From assembly GCA_023393755.1 (NCBI GenBank), contig JAEXCA010000086.1, positions 1-64,000 on the forward strand: DNA of 64,000 bases, given 5' to 3'. This DNA comes from Actinomycetes bacterium. GTDB taxonomy: Bacteria > Actinomycetota > Actinomycetes > Propionibacteriales > Propionibacteriaceae. This document shows positions 38,481-47,128 of the stretch, piece by piece. Made by a program: the position numbers and the translations under genes. The notes under the pieces were generated by a model. It saw only the letters and a list, made by a program, of their open reading frames with translations, was not told where the DNA came from and made no database searches. Each line of letters begins with the position of its first letter. The first letter of the stretch is position 1.

Positions 38481-39044
38481 ATGACGACCATCGAGAACCG
38501 TCCCCACACCGCGCTGCTGGTGGTCGATGTCCAGAACGGCGTCGTCGCCGAGGCCTGGAACCGCGACCAGGTGGTCGGCACCATCGCGGGTCTGGTCGAC
38601 CGGGCACGACAGGCCGGAGCACCGGTGATCTGGGTACAGGATCACACCGAGGACGACGGCGAGCGCGCGATCGGCAGCGAGGCCTGGCAGGTCGTGCCCG
38701 AACTGCGGCCGGACGAGGCCGATCCCCGGATCCGCAAGGTCTACGGCGACTCCTTCGAGCAGACCGATCTCGAACAGGTGCTCGCCCGGCTGGGCGTCGG
38801 GCACCTGGTGGTCGCCGGTGCCCAGACCGACGCCTGCATCAGATCCACCCTGCACGGCGCCTTCGTCCGCGGCTACGACACCACGCTGGTCGCCGATGCC
38901 CACACCACGGAGGACCTGTCGGACTGGGGAGCCCCGAGCCCGGACCTGGTGGTGTCGCACACCAACCTCTACTGGAAGTTCCACGACGGACCCGGGCGGT
39001 CCGCGGCCGTGGTGGCCGCCGACGAGGTCGATTTCGGAGAGTGA
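38481..39044 (+). CDS. Isochorismatase-like cysteine hydrolase
   Basis: The 187-aa protein has the cysteine-hydrolase triad context: Asp16 in LLVVDVQNG, a Lys in RKVYGDSFEQT, and the nucleophile Cys in VAGAQTDACIRST. Members include nicotinamidases and N-carbamoyl hydrolases; the substrate here is unknown. AGAAGG lies about 12 bases before the ATG. Confidence 0.9.
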   Translation: MTTIENRPHTALLVVDVQNGVVAEAWNRDQVVGTIAGLVDRARQAGAPVIWVQDHTEDDGERAIGSEAWQVVPELRPDEADPRIRKVYGDSFEQTDLEQVLARLGVGHLVVAGAQTDACIRSTLHGAFVRGYDTTLVADAHTTEDLSDWGAPSPDLVVSHTNLYWKFHDGPGRSAAVVAADEVDFGE

Positions 39045-39079
39045 CCCCGGGAGCGGCGACCCCCTCTGGTCCCGGGGTC

Positions 39080-39814
39080 ATGACCCCGGCGGAACTGGCG
39101 TGGCGCGGTGCGCTGGTCGTGCTCGGTCTCGGCCTGCTGGGCAACGGCGGCTGGTTGCTGGCGACGGCGAACCTCAACACCGGCGTGCTGCTGCAACTGA
39201 TGGTGGCCGTGGTGCTGGTCTGCTTCGCGGTCGTCCGCCGGCTCTCCTCGATCCGGTGGCTCAGCGTCCCAGCACTCCTGGCGGCGGGCGGCTTCGCCCT
39301 GGTGGCCGGGCTGCTGGCCGGCGACGGACTGAACGACACCGCGACCGGCGACGAGGACGCGCTGATCGTGCTCGGCGCCGCGGTGCACGGACGCGAGGTG
39401 TCGCCGTCCCTGGCCCAGCGGCTGGAGATCGCGATCGACTACCACCGGCGGAACCCGTCCGCGCTGATCGTGGTCACCGGCGGACGCGGCCCGCAGGAGG
39501 AGATCGCCGAGGCCGTCGCCTCCCGTGACCACCTGCTCGCCCGTGGCGTCCCGGACGCGGTGATCGTGGTCGAGGATCGCTCCACCTCGACCGAGGAGAA
39601 CTTCGGCTTCGCCAGGGCACTGCTGGATCAGCGGCTGGGGGAGGGCTACCGGGTCGCCTTCGTCACCAACGAGTACCACGTCTGGCGGGCGTCCCGGCTG
39701 GCCGCGGAGGCCGGTCTGGAGGCGCGCCACCTGCACGCGGCGACCCGGTGGTACGTCTGGCCGTCCAGCTACCTGCGGGAGACCGTGGCGGTGCTCTGGT
39801 CGCTGGTTCCCTGA
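39080..39814 (+). CDS. YdcF/ElyC-type DUF218 membrane protein
   Basis: The 244-aa protein has three N-terminal membrane helices (to about residue 80) and a DUF218 domain: DALIVLGAAVHG, IVVTGGRG, VVEDRSTSTEENF and VTNEYHVWRASRLA. The family includes ElyC and SanA, linked to envelope polysaccharide and peptidoglycan integrity. An in-frame GTG at 39041 overlapping the upstream stop is an alternative start. It sits directly upstream of the VanY-like gene, in keeping with a cell-wall theme. Confidence 0.87.
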   Translation: MTPAELAWRGALVVLGLGLLGNGGWLLATANLNTGVLLQLMVAVVLVCFAVVRRLSSIRWLSVPALLAAGGFALVAGLLAGDGLNDTATGDEDALIVLGAAVHGREVSPSLAQRLEIAIDYHRRNPSALIVVTGGRGPQEEIAEAVASRDHLLARGVPDAVIVVEDRSTSTEENFGFARALLDQRLGEGYRVAFVTNEYHVWRASRLAAEAGLEARHLHAATRWYVWPSSYLRETVAVLWSLVP

Positions 39815-39818
39815 CCAC

Positions 39819-39859
39819 CTTAACCGGATGTTAAGAACCCCTCCGCCGCCGCTTAAGCG
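39819..39859 (+). promoter_or_regulatory. Repeated CTTAA motifs upstream of the VanY/two-component cluster
   Basis: CTTAAC (39819-39824) and GTTAAG (39830-39835) form an inverted repeat, and a 10-bp palindrome CGCTTAAGCG (39850-39859) follows. They occupy the 66-bp gap just before the VanY start. Repeats of this spacing are typical of OmpR-type regulator sites, so they may bind the response regulator encoded at 40612. Confidence 0.45.
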
Positions 39860-39880
39860 CGTGCTGGTGGAGTCGGGACC

Positions 39881-40551
39881 ATGGCAGTTCACCCGCGTCC
39901 CGGCCGGCGGATCGGACGGGCCAGTCTGATGCTGGCGTTCCTCATCGGCATCACCCTGATCTGGTTGCAGGCCCAGGGGTTGTGGGCCTCCGGCTCGATG
40001 CCCTCCCAGCTTCCGTCGGCCCAGGGGGAGGTTCTGCTGGTCAACGCCGACCATCCGCTGGCCGACGACTTCGGCGAACCCGAGCTGGTCGAGCTGGTGA
40101 ACCAGGTTCCGGTCTCCGGTTCGGACGTCAGGGTGGCCGCCGAGGTGGAGAAGCCGCTGCTGAAGCTGTTCGCAGCGGCCGCAAGGCCGGGCTGAAGAAC
40201 CTCTACGTCTCCAGCGGGTACCGCACCGCAGAGCAGCAGCAGGCGCTGTGGGACGCCTCCGACGACCGCTCCTACGTCCAGCCTCCCGGCCACAGCGAGC
40301 ACCAGACCGGCCTGGCGGTCGATCTGGCCGATCTGAAGGTGGCGGCGGGGAAGTTCGGCGAGAGCAAGGCCGGACGCTGGCTGGCCAGGCACGCCTGGAA
40401 GTACGGCTTCCTCCTGCGGTACCCGGCGGGCAAGGAGGAGATCACCGGCATCTCCTACGAGCCCTGGCACTTCCGCTACGTCGGCAGGAAGGTGGCCCGG
40501 GCCTGCCACGAGGACGACCTCACCCTGGAGGAGTACCTGCATGCCGAATGA
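39881..40551 (+). pseudogene. D-alanyl-D-alanine carboxypeptidase (VanY-like, M15) split by a frameshift
   Basis: The first frame gives a membrane anchor (about 17-35) and the VanY N-terminal region to residue 100 (KPLLKLFAAA). After about 40180 the frame changes, and the catalytic part follows: VSSGYRTAEQQQALW, the zinc-binding PGHSEHQTGLAVDLAD and EPWHFRYVG. One missing base (a C near 40181) would join them into about 223 aa. VanY enzymes trim the terminal D-Ala of peptidoglycan precursors. The break is either real or a sequence error; a slippery-frameshift explanation is less likely because no clear slippery heptamer is seen. Confidence 0.8.
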
Positions 40552-40611
40552 GTCGCGGAGTCGTCGAACCTTGGCGGGACGGAGCAGGATGTCCTCGGAA
40601 GGAGGGCCGAG

Positions 40612-41322
40612 ATGACACAGGGCCACACCATCGCGGTGTGCGACGACGATCCCGACATCGTCGAAGCGCTCCGGATCTACCTCACCGGCGAGGGCTACCG
40701 GGTGGTCACCGCGGCCGATGGGCATCAGGCGATCGACCTGGTCCGCAGCACGTCGATCCACCTTCTGCTGCTGGACGTGATGATGCCAGGCCTGGACGGG
40801 ATCGCCGCCGCGTCCGTCATCCGGCGGGAGTCGAACCTGCCGATCATCTTCCTCAGCGCCAAGGGCGAGGAGGCCGACCGGGTGCTCGGCCTGCACGTCG
40901 GTGCCGACGACTACCTGGTCAAGCCGTTCTCGCCGCTGGAGCTGTTCGCCCGGATCCGCTCGGCGCTGCGCCGCTACACCCAGCTGGGCGGCCTGCCGGC
41001 GCCGGAGCCGTCCGAACTGGCCTGGCGCACCGGCGGGCTGGAACTCAACGACGACCGCAAGACCGTCACGGTGGACGGGACGCCGGTGAGCCTCACCGCG
41101 CTGGAGTTCGGCATCCTGCGGCACCTGATCGCCAGCCCGGACCGGGTTTTCTCCTCGGCGCAGATCTACGAGGCGGTCTGGCGGGAGCCGGCCTTCGATC
41201 CGGGACGGACGATCGCCGTCCACGTCCGGCACATCCGGGAGAAGATCGAGGCCGATCCGAAGCATCCGCGCTACCTGCAGGTGGTCTACGGGTTGGGCTA
41301 CAAGGTGGTGGCCATCCCATGA
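40612..41322 (+). CDS. OmpR/VanR-like response regulator
   Basis: The 236-aa protein has a receiver domain with D11-D13, phospho-acceptor D55 (LLLLDVMMPG), LSAKGEEAD and the DDYLVKPFS lysine, and a winged-helix output domain ending VVYGLGYKV. GGAGGG at 40601-40606 precedes the ATG by 5 bases. It is followed with a 4-base overlap by its kinase and preceded by the VanY-like gene, its most likely target. Confidence 0.93.
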   Translation: MTQGHTIAVCDDDPDIVEALRIYLTGEGYRVVTAADGHQAIDLVRSTSIHLLLLDVMMPGLDGIAAASVIRRESNLPIIFLSAKGEEADRVLGLHVGADDYLVKPFSPLELFARIRSALRRYTQLGGLPAPEPSELAWRTGGLELNDDRKTVTVDGTPVSLTALEFGILRHLIASPDRVFSSAQIYEAVWREPAFDPGRTIAVHVRHIREKIEADPKHPRYLQVVYGLGYKVVAIP

Positions 41323-42746
41323 CCGCCCGGCGGGTGGGCAGCGTGGTGACCGTGGGCGGCTTCGCGCTGGCCAGCCTCGGCACGGTGGCCGTGCTCTACA
41401 GCAGCGTCTATCCCTTCTCGTACTACGGGCTGAGATTGGGGCTGAGCTTCAGCCAGGGGGCCATCCCCGGGCTGATCGCCCTCATCGCCGGACTGGTGAT
41501 CGCCACCTGGACGTGCCTGGCGGCCGCCGAACGCCGTTCCACGACCTGGCCGCACCGACTGGACTGGTTCTTCGTCCTCGTCGTGCTGATCGGGGTCTGG
41601 ACGCTGGTGGTCGGTTTCCTTGAAGCTGGCCGCTCGTTCCTCGGGTGGCACCTGATCGGCATGACGGTGCTGGCCGTCACTGTCAGCTACCTGTGGGCGA
41701 CCACCCTGGTGCGGCTGCGGGCGGGGACCGTGGGGGAGACGATCTTCTGGCCCCGGGTGTTCGCGGTGCTGCCGCTGCGGCAGTTCTCCGGCTTCTTCAT
41801 CCTCGCGGTGGTGGTGATCGCCACAGGCATCTTCCTGGTCGGTGCGTACTACCTGCTCGAGACCGCACTGCGCTCCTCCGGGTACAGCAATCTCGGCCTG
41901 ACCAGCTGGCTGGGCAACGGATTCACCATGATGGCGCTGCCCGCGTTCACCCTGGCGGTGGTGGCGGTGCTGTGCGCCAACATTCTCTCGATCACCGCCG
42001 CGCGCGAGCGGGCAGTGGAGGCGCAACTGCGGGAGGAGCGGTACCGGGCCGAGTTGGTCACCAATGTCACCCATGACATCCGGACCCCGCTCACGTCGAT
42101 CGTCAACTACGTCGACCTGATCGACAAGCTGGAACTGGACGATCCGACGCTGGCCGAGTACACCGGCGTGCTGGGCCGCAAGGCCGAGCGGCTGCGGGTG
42201 CTGATCGGCGATCTGCTGGAAGCCTCCCGGGCCAGCGCCGGCACCCTTCCGGTCAGGCTGCAGCCGATCGACCTGACCGAGTTGCTCGCGCAGGTGTCCG
42301 GCGACTTCGACGACGCTCTCGCCGCCCGCGGGCTCACCTGGGTCGGCCCACCGCCGGGCCCGGTCTGGGTGCGGGCCGACGGTGAGCACCTGTGGCGGAT
42401 CCTGGAGAACCTGGTCGGCAACGTGGTGAAGTACGCCAGGCCGGGCAGTTGCGCCCACGCCGAGCTGTTCCGGACGGCGTCCACCGTCACCCTGCGGCTG
42501 GCCAACCTGACCACGGAGCCCCTGCTGGTCTCGGGGGAGGAGCTGATCGCCCAGTTCAGCCGTGGCGATGCCTCCCGGCACACCGAGGGCAGTGGGCTGG
42601 GGCTGTTCATCGCCGATCGGCTGGCCCAGCTGATGGGCACGTCGCTCCGGGTGGCCGTGGAGGGCACGCACTTCGCTGCCACGCTCGAGTTGCCCGCAGT
42701 GGTTCCGGCCGCCGTGAACCGCTCGGTAGTGGCCCCCGCCCGCTGA
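41319..42746 (+). CDS. Sensor histidine kinase with six-helix membrane domain
   Basis: The 475-aa protein has six or so N-terminal membrane helices (to about residue 225), a coiled linker, the H-box VTHDIRTPLTSIVNYV, an N-box (LENLVGNVVKYA) and a G-box (TEGSGLGLFIADRL). Long multi-helix sensors of this kind often detect membrane or cell-wall states. It is coupled to the response regulator by ATGA overlap. Confidence 0.92.
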   Translation: MTARRVGSVVTVGGFALASLGTVAVLYSSVYPFSYYGLRLGLSFSQGAIPGLIALIAGLVIATWTCLAAAERRSTTWPHRLDWFFVLVVLIGVWTLVVGFLEAGRSFLGWHLIGMTVLAVTVSYLWATTLVRLRAGTVGETIFWPRVFAVLPLRQFSGFFILAVVVIATGIFLVGAYYLLETALRSSGYSNLGLTSWLGNGFTMMALPAFTLAVVAVLCANILSITAARERAVEAQLREERYRAELVTNVTHDIRTPLTSIVNYVDLIDKLELDDPTLAEYTGVLGRKAERLRVLIGDLLEASRASAGTLPVRLQPIDLTELLAQVSGDFDDALAARGLTWVGPPPGPVWVRADGEHLWRILENLVGNVVKYARPGSCAHAELFRTASTVTLRLANLTTEPLLVSGEELIAQFSRGDASRHTEGSGLGLFIADRLAQLMGTSLRVAVEGTHFAATLELPAVVPAAVNRSVVAPAR

Positions 42747-42831
42747 ACAGCTCGCGGGGGTGCGAGAGCATCTCCGGTGACGGCGATCGGCTGGATCGGA
42801 CATGACAGCTCAAGATCGCTCGCCCAGACCA

Positions 42832-42860
42832 TTGTATTCGTACAACTGTTCGAATATTAT
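42832..42860 (+). promoter_or_regulatory. LexA-box promoter of the DUF222/HNH gene
   Basis: TTGTAT (42832-42837) and TATTAT (42855-42860) are spaced by exactly 17 bp, and the spacer holds TCGTACAACTGTTCGA (42838-42853), one base from the actinobacterial SOS box TCGAAC-N4-GTTCGA. The ATG at 42867 begins 6 nt after the -10, so the transcript would be leaderless and LexA-repressed. Confidence 0.75.
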
Positions 42861-42866
42861 GTGGTG

Positions 42867-44165
42867 ATGGGGACGCTGCTCAGCAACGAGACTCTGGCCG
42901 AGGTGGCCAGGGGTCTTGCCGTGCTGAGCGACGCTGCCGACGACGTTGAGTTGATTGAACGGATCCGGGTGTTGGAGACGTTGAAGAATGCTGCCGCGGC
43001 GGCACAGGCCAGGGCAGCGGTGGTGTTGCGGGAGTTGCGTGAGGACGAGGAGCGCGCGGCCGGCCGTTCTGCCGCGAAGACGGGGGCGTCGGTGGCTGCT
43101 GAGGTGGCTTTGGCCCGGCGGGAGTCGCCGTATCGGGGCAGGATTCTGACCGGCCTGGCGTGGGTGCTGGCGCGAGAGTTGCCGCGTACCGCGGCGCTGT
43201 TCGCTGCCGGCGAGATCTCGGAGTACCGGGCCATGCTGGTGGCGCGGGAGACCGCATGCCTGTCCCGGTTGGATCGAGGCAGGGTGGATGCGGCGTTGGC
43301 GGGCGAGTTGTCGACGCTGTCTGATCGTCAGATCGTCGCTCGGGCCAAGCGGGTTGCCTACGAGCTTGATCCGCACAGTGTGGTGGAGCGGGTGGCCAGG
43401 GCGGAGGCGGATCGGCGGGTGACGATTCGGCCCGCGCCGGATTGCATGGCGTTGGTCAGCGCCTTGTTGCCGGTGGCTCAAGGGGTGGCGTTGTATGCGG
43501 CGCTGCGTCAGGAGGCGGATCGGGCCCGGGTTGCGGGTGATCCGCGCGGTCGTGGTCAGGTGATGGCCGACACCCTGGTGTGCCGGACGACGGGGCAGCA
43601 GGTTGCCGAGGATGTGCCGGTTGAGGTGCAGTTGATGATCTCCGATGAGGCGCTGTTGGGCGGTGGGAATGCGCCGGCCAGGTTGGTGGGTCATGGCCCG
43701 ATTCCGGCGGTGGTTGCCCGCCGGCTCGTGCAGTGCGCCTCAGAAGCGGGTAGGGCGTCGCTGCGCAGGTTGTACGCTCGCGTTCCGGATGGCCGGTTGG
43801 TGGCGATGGAGTCCAGGCAGCGGGTTTTTCCCGAAGGTTTGCGGCAGTTCATCGTGGCGCGGGATGAGGTGTGTCGGACGCCGTGGTGTGGTGCGCCGGT
43901 TCGGCATGCCGACCATGTGGTTCCCGTCCGGGCTGGCGGTGAGACCAGTGCGAGCAATGGTCAGGGGTTGTGTGTCCAGTGCAATCAGGTGAAGGAGCAT
44001 CCGGGTTGGCGGGCCAGGCCTGATCCGGACGCGACGGTGGTGATCACGACTCCCAGCGGCGGCGAGCACACGAGCTTGCCCCCACCGGTGGTTCTGCCTG
44101 CACTGGAGTGCCGGCCGGTGGTTGGCATCGTCTACCCCGGCCTTGGAATGGCGCGCGCCGCCTAG
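42867..44165 (+). CDS. DUF222 (13E12-type) HNH endonuclease domain protein
   Basis: The 432-aa protein has the helical DUF222 domain (about 20-300) and a C-terminal HNH motif: DEVCRTPWCGAPVRHADHVVPVRAGG, then N-x-LCVQCNQVKEH. HNH folds cut DNA, and the 13E12 family is expanded in actinobacteria, where several copies are LexA-regulated. The start at 42867 is set by the leaderless promoter; an upstream GTG at 42777 would lie before the promoter. Base use is richer in T at third positions than in the neighbours, consistent with a mobile family. Confidence 0.88.
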   Translation: MGTLLSNETLAEVARGLAVLSDAADDVELIERIRVLETLKNAAAAAQARAAVVLRELREDEERAAGRSAAKTGASVAAEVALARRESPYRGRILTGLAWVLARELPRTAALFAAGEISEYRAMLVARETACLSRLDRGRVDAALAGELSTLSDRQIVARAKRVAYELDPHSVVERVARAEADRRVTIRPAPDCMALVSALLPVAQGVALYAALRQEADRARVAGDPRGRGQVMADTLVCRTTGQQVAEDVPVEVQLMISDEALLGGGNAPARLVGHGPIPAVVARRLVQCASEAGRASLRRLYARVPDGRLVAMESRQRVFPEGLRQFIVARDEVCRTPWCGAPVRHADHVVPVRAGGETSASNGQGLCVQCNQVKEHPGWRARPDPDATVVITTPSGGEHTSLPPPVVLPALECRPVVGIVYPGLGMARAA

Positions 44166-44167
44166 GT

Positions 44168-44368
44168 TCAGTAGGCGAGCAGTCCGCGGCTACGGAAGAT
44201 GTCCCTGGTGGCTGCCACGAGTTCGGGGGACGGTGGCGGGGTGTCGTTGAGCTGATAGGCCAGGCCGAGTTCTGCCCACGCCGTGATTGGCGCCGGCGCG
44301 GCCCCGCCGCGGGCAATGACAGAATCGGGAGGGTGGATTCTCCAGCCGATGGACAAGCGCGGGGTCAC
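44168..44368 (-). CDS. Possible small ORF of 66 aa
   Basis: A GTG-started ORF on the minus strand runs from 3 bases after the DUF222 stop to 36 bases inside the pullulanase gene. It reads plausibly in its second half (LNDTPPPSPELVAATRDIF), but no ribosome site, promoter or family is visible. It may be a remnant. Confidence 0.2.
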   Translation of the reverse strand: MTPRLSIGWRIHPPDSVIARGGAAPAPITAWAELGLAYQLNDTPPPSPELVAATRDIFRSRGLLAY

Positions 44369-47128
44369 TGGCTACGCCGTGACCTGATCGCCTGGCCGGC
44401 CGAACTGCCCGCGGAGCTGAATCCGGTCGAACTCGACTGGTTGCTGCACTTCAACGCAGACCGAGCGCAGAACGAGCTTGCTCGTTATGCCGAGGTCAAG
44501 GCAGAAGCTGACGAGCGCAGCGAGGAGTACTTCAACGCAGACCGAGGGCAGAGCGAGCTTGCTCGTTTTGCCGAGGTCAAGGCAGAAGCTGACGAGCGCA
44601 GCGAGGAACACTGGCTGATCGCCGAGCCGATCGACCCGCGCGCCCCGGCACCGCAGCCGTGGGGGACGGCGGTGCTCCGCCCGCTGGCGGGCGGGCTGCC
44701 GGAAGAGGTCGCGGCCACCGTCCCGCAGCTGGCCGGGTATCTGGCGCTGCTGGTCCCGGAGGACGTCCCGGTCACCGAAGCGCTGTGCGGGCAGCTGATG
44801 GTCAGCGCCCACCTGCCGTCCGGCCAGCTGGTGCTCTCCGGTTCGCTGCAGCTTCCGGGGGTGCTCGATCAGGTCTACGCGGCGGCCCGCGACGCCGTGC
44901 TGGGCGCGCAGTGGCGGGACGGCGTGCCGACCCTGCGGGTCTGGGCGCCGACCGCGCGGCGGGTCCGGCTGCTGCTGTGGGGACCGGACGACGACCTGCA
45001 CGGCGCGGGCCGGCCGCTGCCGATGAGCCGCCGGGGCGACGGCGTCTGGGAGCTCACCGGGGAACCCGCCTGGGCCGGTCTCCGCTACCGGTACGAGGTG
45101 ACCGTCCACACCCCGCACCACGGCCGGGTGGTCTCCAACCAGGTCACCGACCCCTACTCGGTGGCGCTCACCGTCAACTCCACCCATTCGGTGCTGGCCG
45201 ACCTGGCCGATCCCGCGTTGATGCCGCCGGGCTGGGCGACCACCCCCAGCCCGCCGCTGGAGCACCCGGTCGACCAGGTGATCTACGAGTTGCACGTCCG
45301 GGACTTCTCGGTCAGCGACCGGACCGTCCCGGAAGCCCTGCGCGGCAGCTTCCTCGCCTTCGGGCAGGATTCGGCCGGCATGGCGCACCTGCGGCGGCTG
45401 GCCCGGGCCGGGCTGACCTCCGTCCAGCTGCTCCCCGTTTTCGACAACGCCGCGGTGGAGGAGCACCCCGGCCAGTGGACGCCGCCGCCGGCCGAGCTGC
45501 TGAAGGCGCTGCCGCCGGATTCGCCCGAGCAGCAGCGGTACGTCGCCGCCCATGCGGACGGGTACAACTGGGGCTACGAGCCGTGGCACTTCTTCGCTCC
45601 CGAGGGCTCGTACGCCGCCAGCCTCGCCGCCGCCGAGGGCCCGGGCCGCACCGTCGAGTTCCGGACGGCGGTCGGCGCGCTGCATGCCGCCGGGCTGCGG
45701 GTCGTCCTCGACATGGTGTTCAACCACACCTCCAGCGCCGGGCAGGACAACAAGTCTGTGCTCGACCGGATCGTCCCGGGCTACTACCACCGGCTCTCCG
45801 CCGACGGCCGGGTGGAGACCTCCACCTGCTGCCCGAACGTCGCCACCGAACACCTGATGGCCCAGAAGCTGATGGTGGACGCCTGTGTCTCCTGGGCCCG
45901 CCACTACCGGGTGGACGGCTACCGCTTCGACCTGATGGGCCACCACAGCCGGGACAACCTGCTGGCGGTGCGGGCGGCGCTGGACGCCCTGACCCCGGAG
46001 GCCGACGGGGTGGACGGGCCGTCGATCACCATCTACGGCGAAGGCTGGAACTTCGGCGAGGTGGCATTCAACGCCCGGTTCGTCCAGGCCAGCCAGGGTC
46101 AGCTGGGCGGCACCTCGATCGCCACCTTCTCCGACCGGCTGCGGGACGCGGTGCGCGGCGGCGGAGCCTTCGACGACCCGCGGCTGCCCGGCTACGGCAC
46201 CGGCCTGGCCGCCGGTGCCGATCAGGAGCGGCTGCTGGAGGCGGTCGATCTGGTGCAGTTGGGGCTGGCGGGCACGCTGCGCACGTTCCCGTTCCGCTCC
46301 GCGCGGTCCGGGCAGCCCACCCGGGGCGACCAGTTGCCGTACCACGGCTGGGTGGCCGGCTACGCCGACCAGCCGGACGAGGTGATCAGCTACGTCGACG
46401 CCCACGACAACGAGACCCTGTTCGACGCGCTCACCCTGAAGCTGCCGCAGGCCACCCCGATGGCCGACCGGGTGCGGCTCAACACCCTCTGCCTGGCCTG
46501 CGCCACGCTGGGCCAGTCGCCGGTGATGTGGCATGCCGGCACCGACATCCTGCGATCGAAGAGCCTGGACCGGAACTCCTACGTCTCCGGCGACTGGTTC
46601 AACTATCTCGACTTCTCGCTCACCGACAACGGCTTCGGTGCCGGCCTGCCGCCGGAACAGGACAACGGGCCGGTCTGGGCGATCCTCGGCCCGCTGCTGG
46701 CCGATCCCGCGCTCAAGCCCGCCCCGTCCGACATCCGGCTGGCGCACGAACTGGCGCTCGACCTGCTGCGGCTGCGGGCCTCGACCCGGCTGTTCCGGCT
46801 GCGGGACGCGGCCGCGATCACGCAGGCGGTGAGCTTCCCGGTCTCCGGCACCTGGCAACAAGTCCCGGGAGTGGTCGTGATGCGGATCGCCGACCAGGTG
46901 GCCGAATCCCGCTGGCGCAGCCTGGTGACCGTGTTCAACCCCACCCCGCGTCCGGTGGTTCAGGCGATCCCGTTCGACACGACCGGCTTCGTCCTGCACC
47001 CGGTGCAGGTCAAGGGCGTGGACGAGGTGGTACGTCAGGCTCGTCCGGGGGAGGCCGAGTTCGCCGTCCCCGCCCTGACGGTCGCGGTCTTCGTCGAACC
47101 CGCTACAGCTTCCTGGCCGGAATCGTGA
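44333..47128 (+). CDS. pulA: Pullulanase-type alpha-1,6-glucosidase (GH13)
   Basis: The 931-aa protein has a short N-terminal domain, a CBM48-like region (LRVWAPTARRVRLLLWG, RYEVTVHTPHHG) and a GH13 catalytic barrel. Conserved regions are DMVFNHTS, GYRFDLMGHH (nucleophile Asp near 533), YGEGWNFGE (Glu near 570) and VDAHDNETLF (Asp near 692). It should debranch pullulan or glycogen-like glucans. No signal peptide is seen, so an intracellular glycogen role is likely. Residues 40-93 are two near-identical 27-residue units not expected in the family. The GTG start is weakly supported. Its 3' end overlaps the convergent peptidase by 26 bases. Confidence 0.9.
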   Translation: MDSPADGQARGHWLRRDLIAWPAELPAELNPVELDWLLHFNADRAQNELARYAEVKAEADERSEEYFNADRGQSELARFAEVKAEADERSEEHWLIAEPIDPRAPAPQPWGTAVLRPLAGGLPEEVAATVPQLAGYLALLVPEDVPVTEALCGQLMVSAHLPSGQLVLSGSLQLPGVLDQVYAAARDAVLGAQWRDGVPTLRVWAPTARRVRLLLWGPDDDLHGAGRPLPMSRRGDGVWELTGEPAWAGLRYRYEVTVHTPHHGRVVSNQVTDPYSVALTVNSTHSVLADLADPALMPPGWATTPSPPLEHPVDQVIYELHVRDFSVSDRTVPEALRGSFLAFGQDSAGMAHLRRLARAGLTSVQLLPVFDNAAVEEHPGQWTPPPAELLKALPPDSPEQQRYVAAHADGYNWGYEPWHFFAPEGSYAASLAAAEGPGRTVEFRTAVGALHAAGLRVVLDMVFNHTSSAGQDNKSVLDRIVPGYYHRLSADGRVETSTCCPNVATEHLMAQKLMVDACVSWARHYRVDGYRFDLMGHHSRDNLLAVRAALDALTPEADGVDGPSITIYGEGWNFGEVAFNARFVQASQGQLGGTSIATFSDRLRDAVRGGGAFDDPRLPGYGTGLAAGADQERLLEAVDLVQLGLAGTLRTFPFRSARSGQPTRGDQLPYHGWVAGYADQPDEVISYVDAHDNETLFDALTLKLPQATPMADRVRLNTLCLACATLGQSPVMWHAGTDILRSKSLDRNSYVSGDWFNYLDFSLTDNGFGAGLPPEQDNGPVWAILGPLLADPALKPAPSDIRLAHELALDLLRLRASTRLFRLRDAAAITQAVSFPVSGTWQQVPGVVVMRIADQVAESRWRSLVTVFNPTPRPVVQAIPFDTTGFVLHPVQVKGVDEVVRQARPGEAEFAVPALTVAVFVEPATASWPES
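44450..44611 (+). repeat. In-frame tandem duplication of 81 bp in pulA
   Basis: Unit 1 (44450-44530) and unit 2 (44531-44611) differ at few positions. Each contains the compact palindrome CGAGCTTGCTCG and encodes a charged 27-residue segment (FNADR...ERSEE). The flanks rejoin as LDWLLH and HWLIAEPIDP. Confidence 0.85.
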
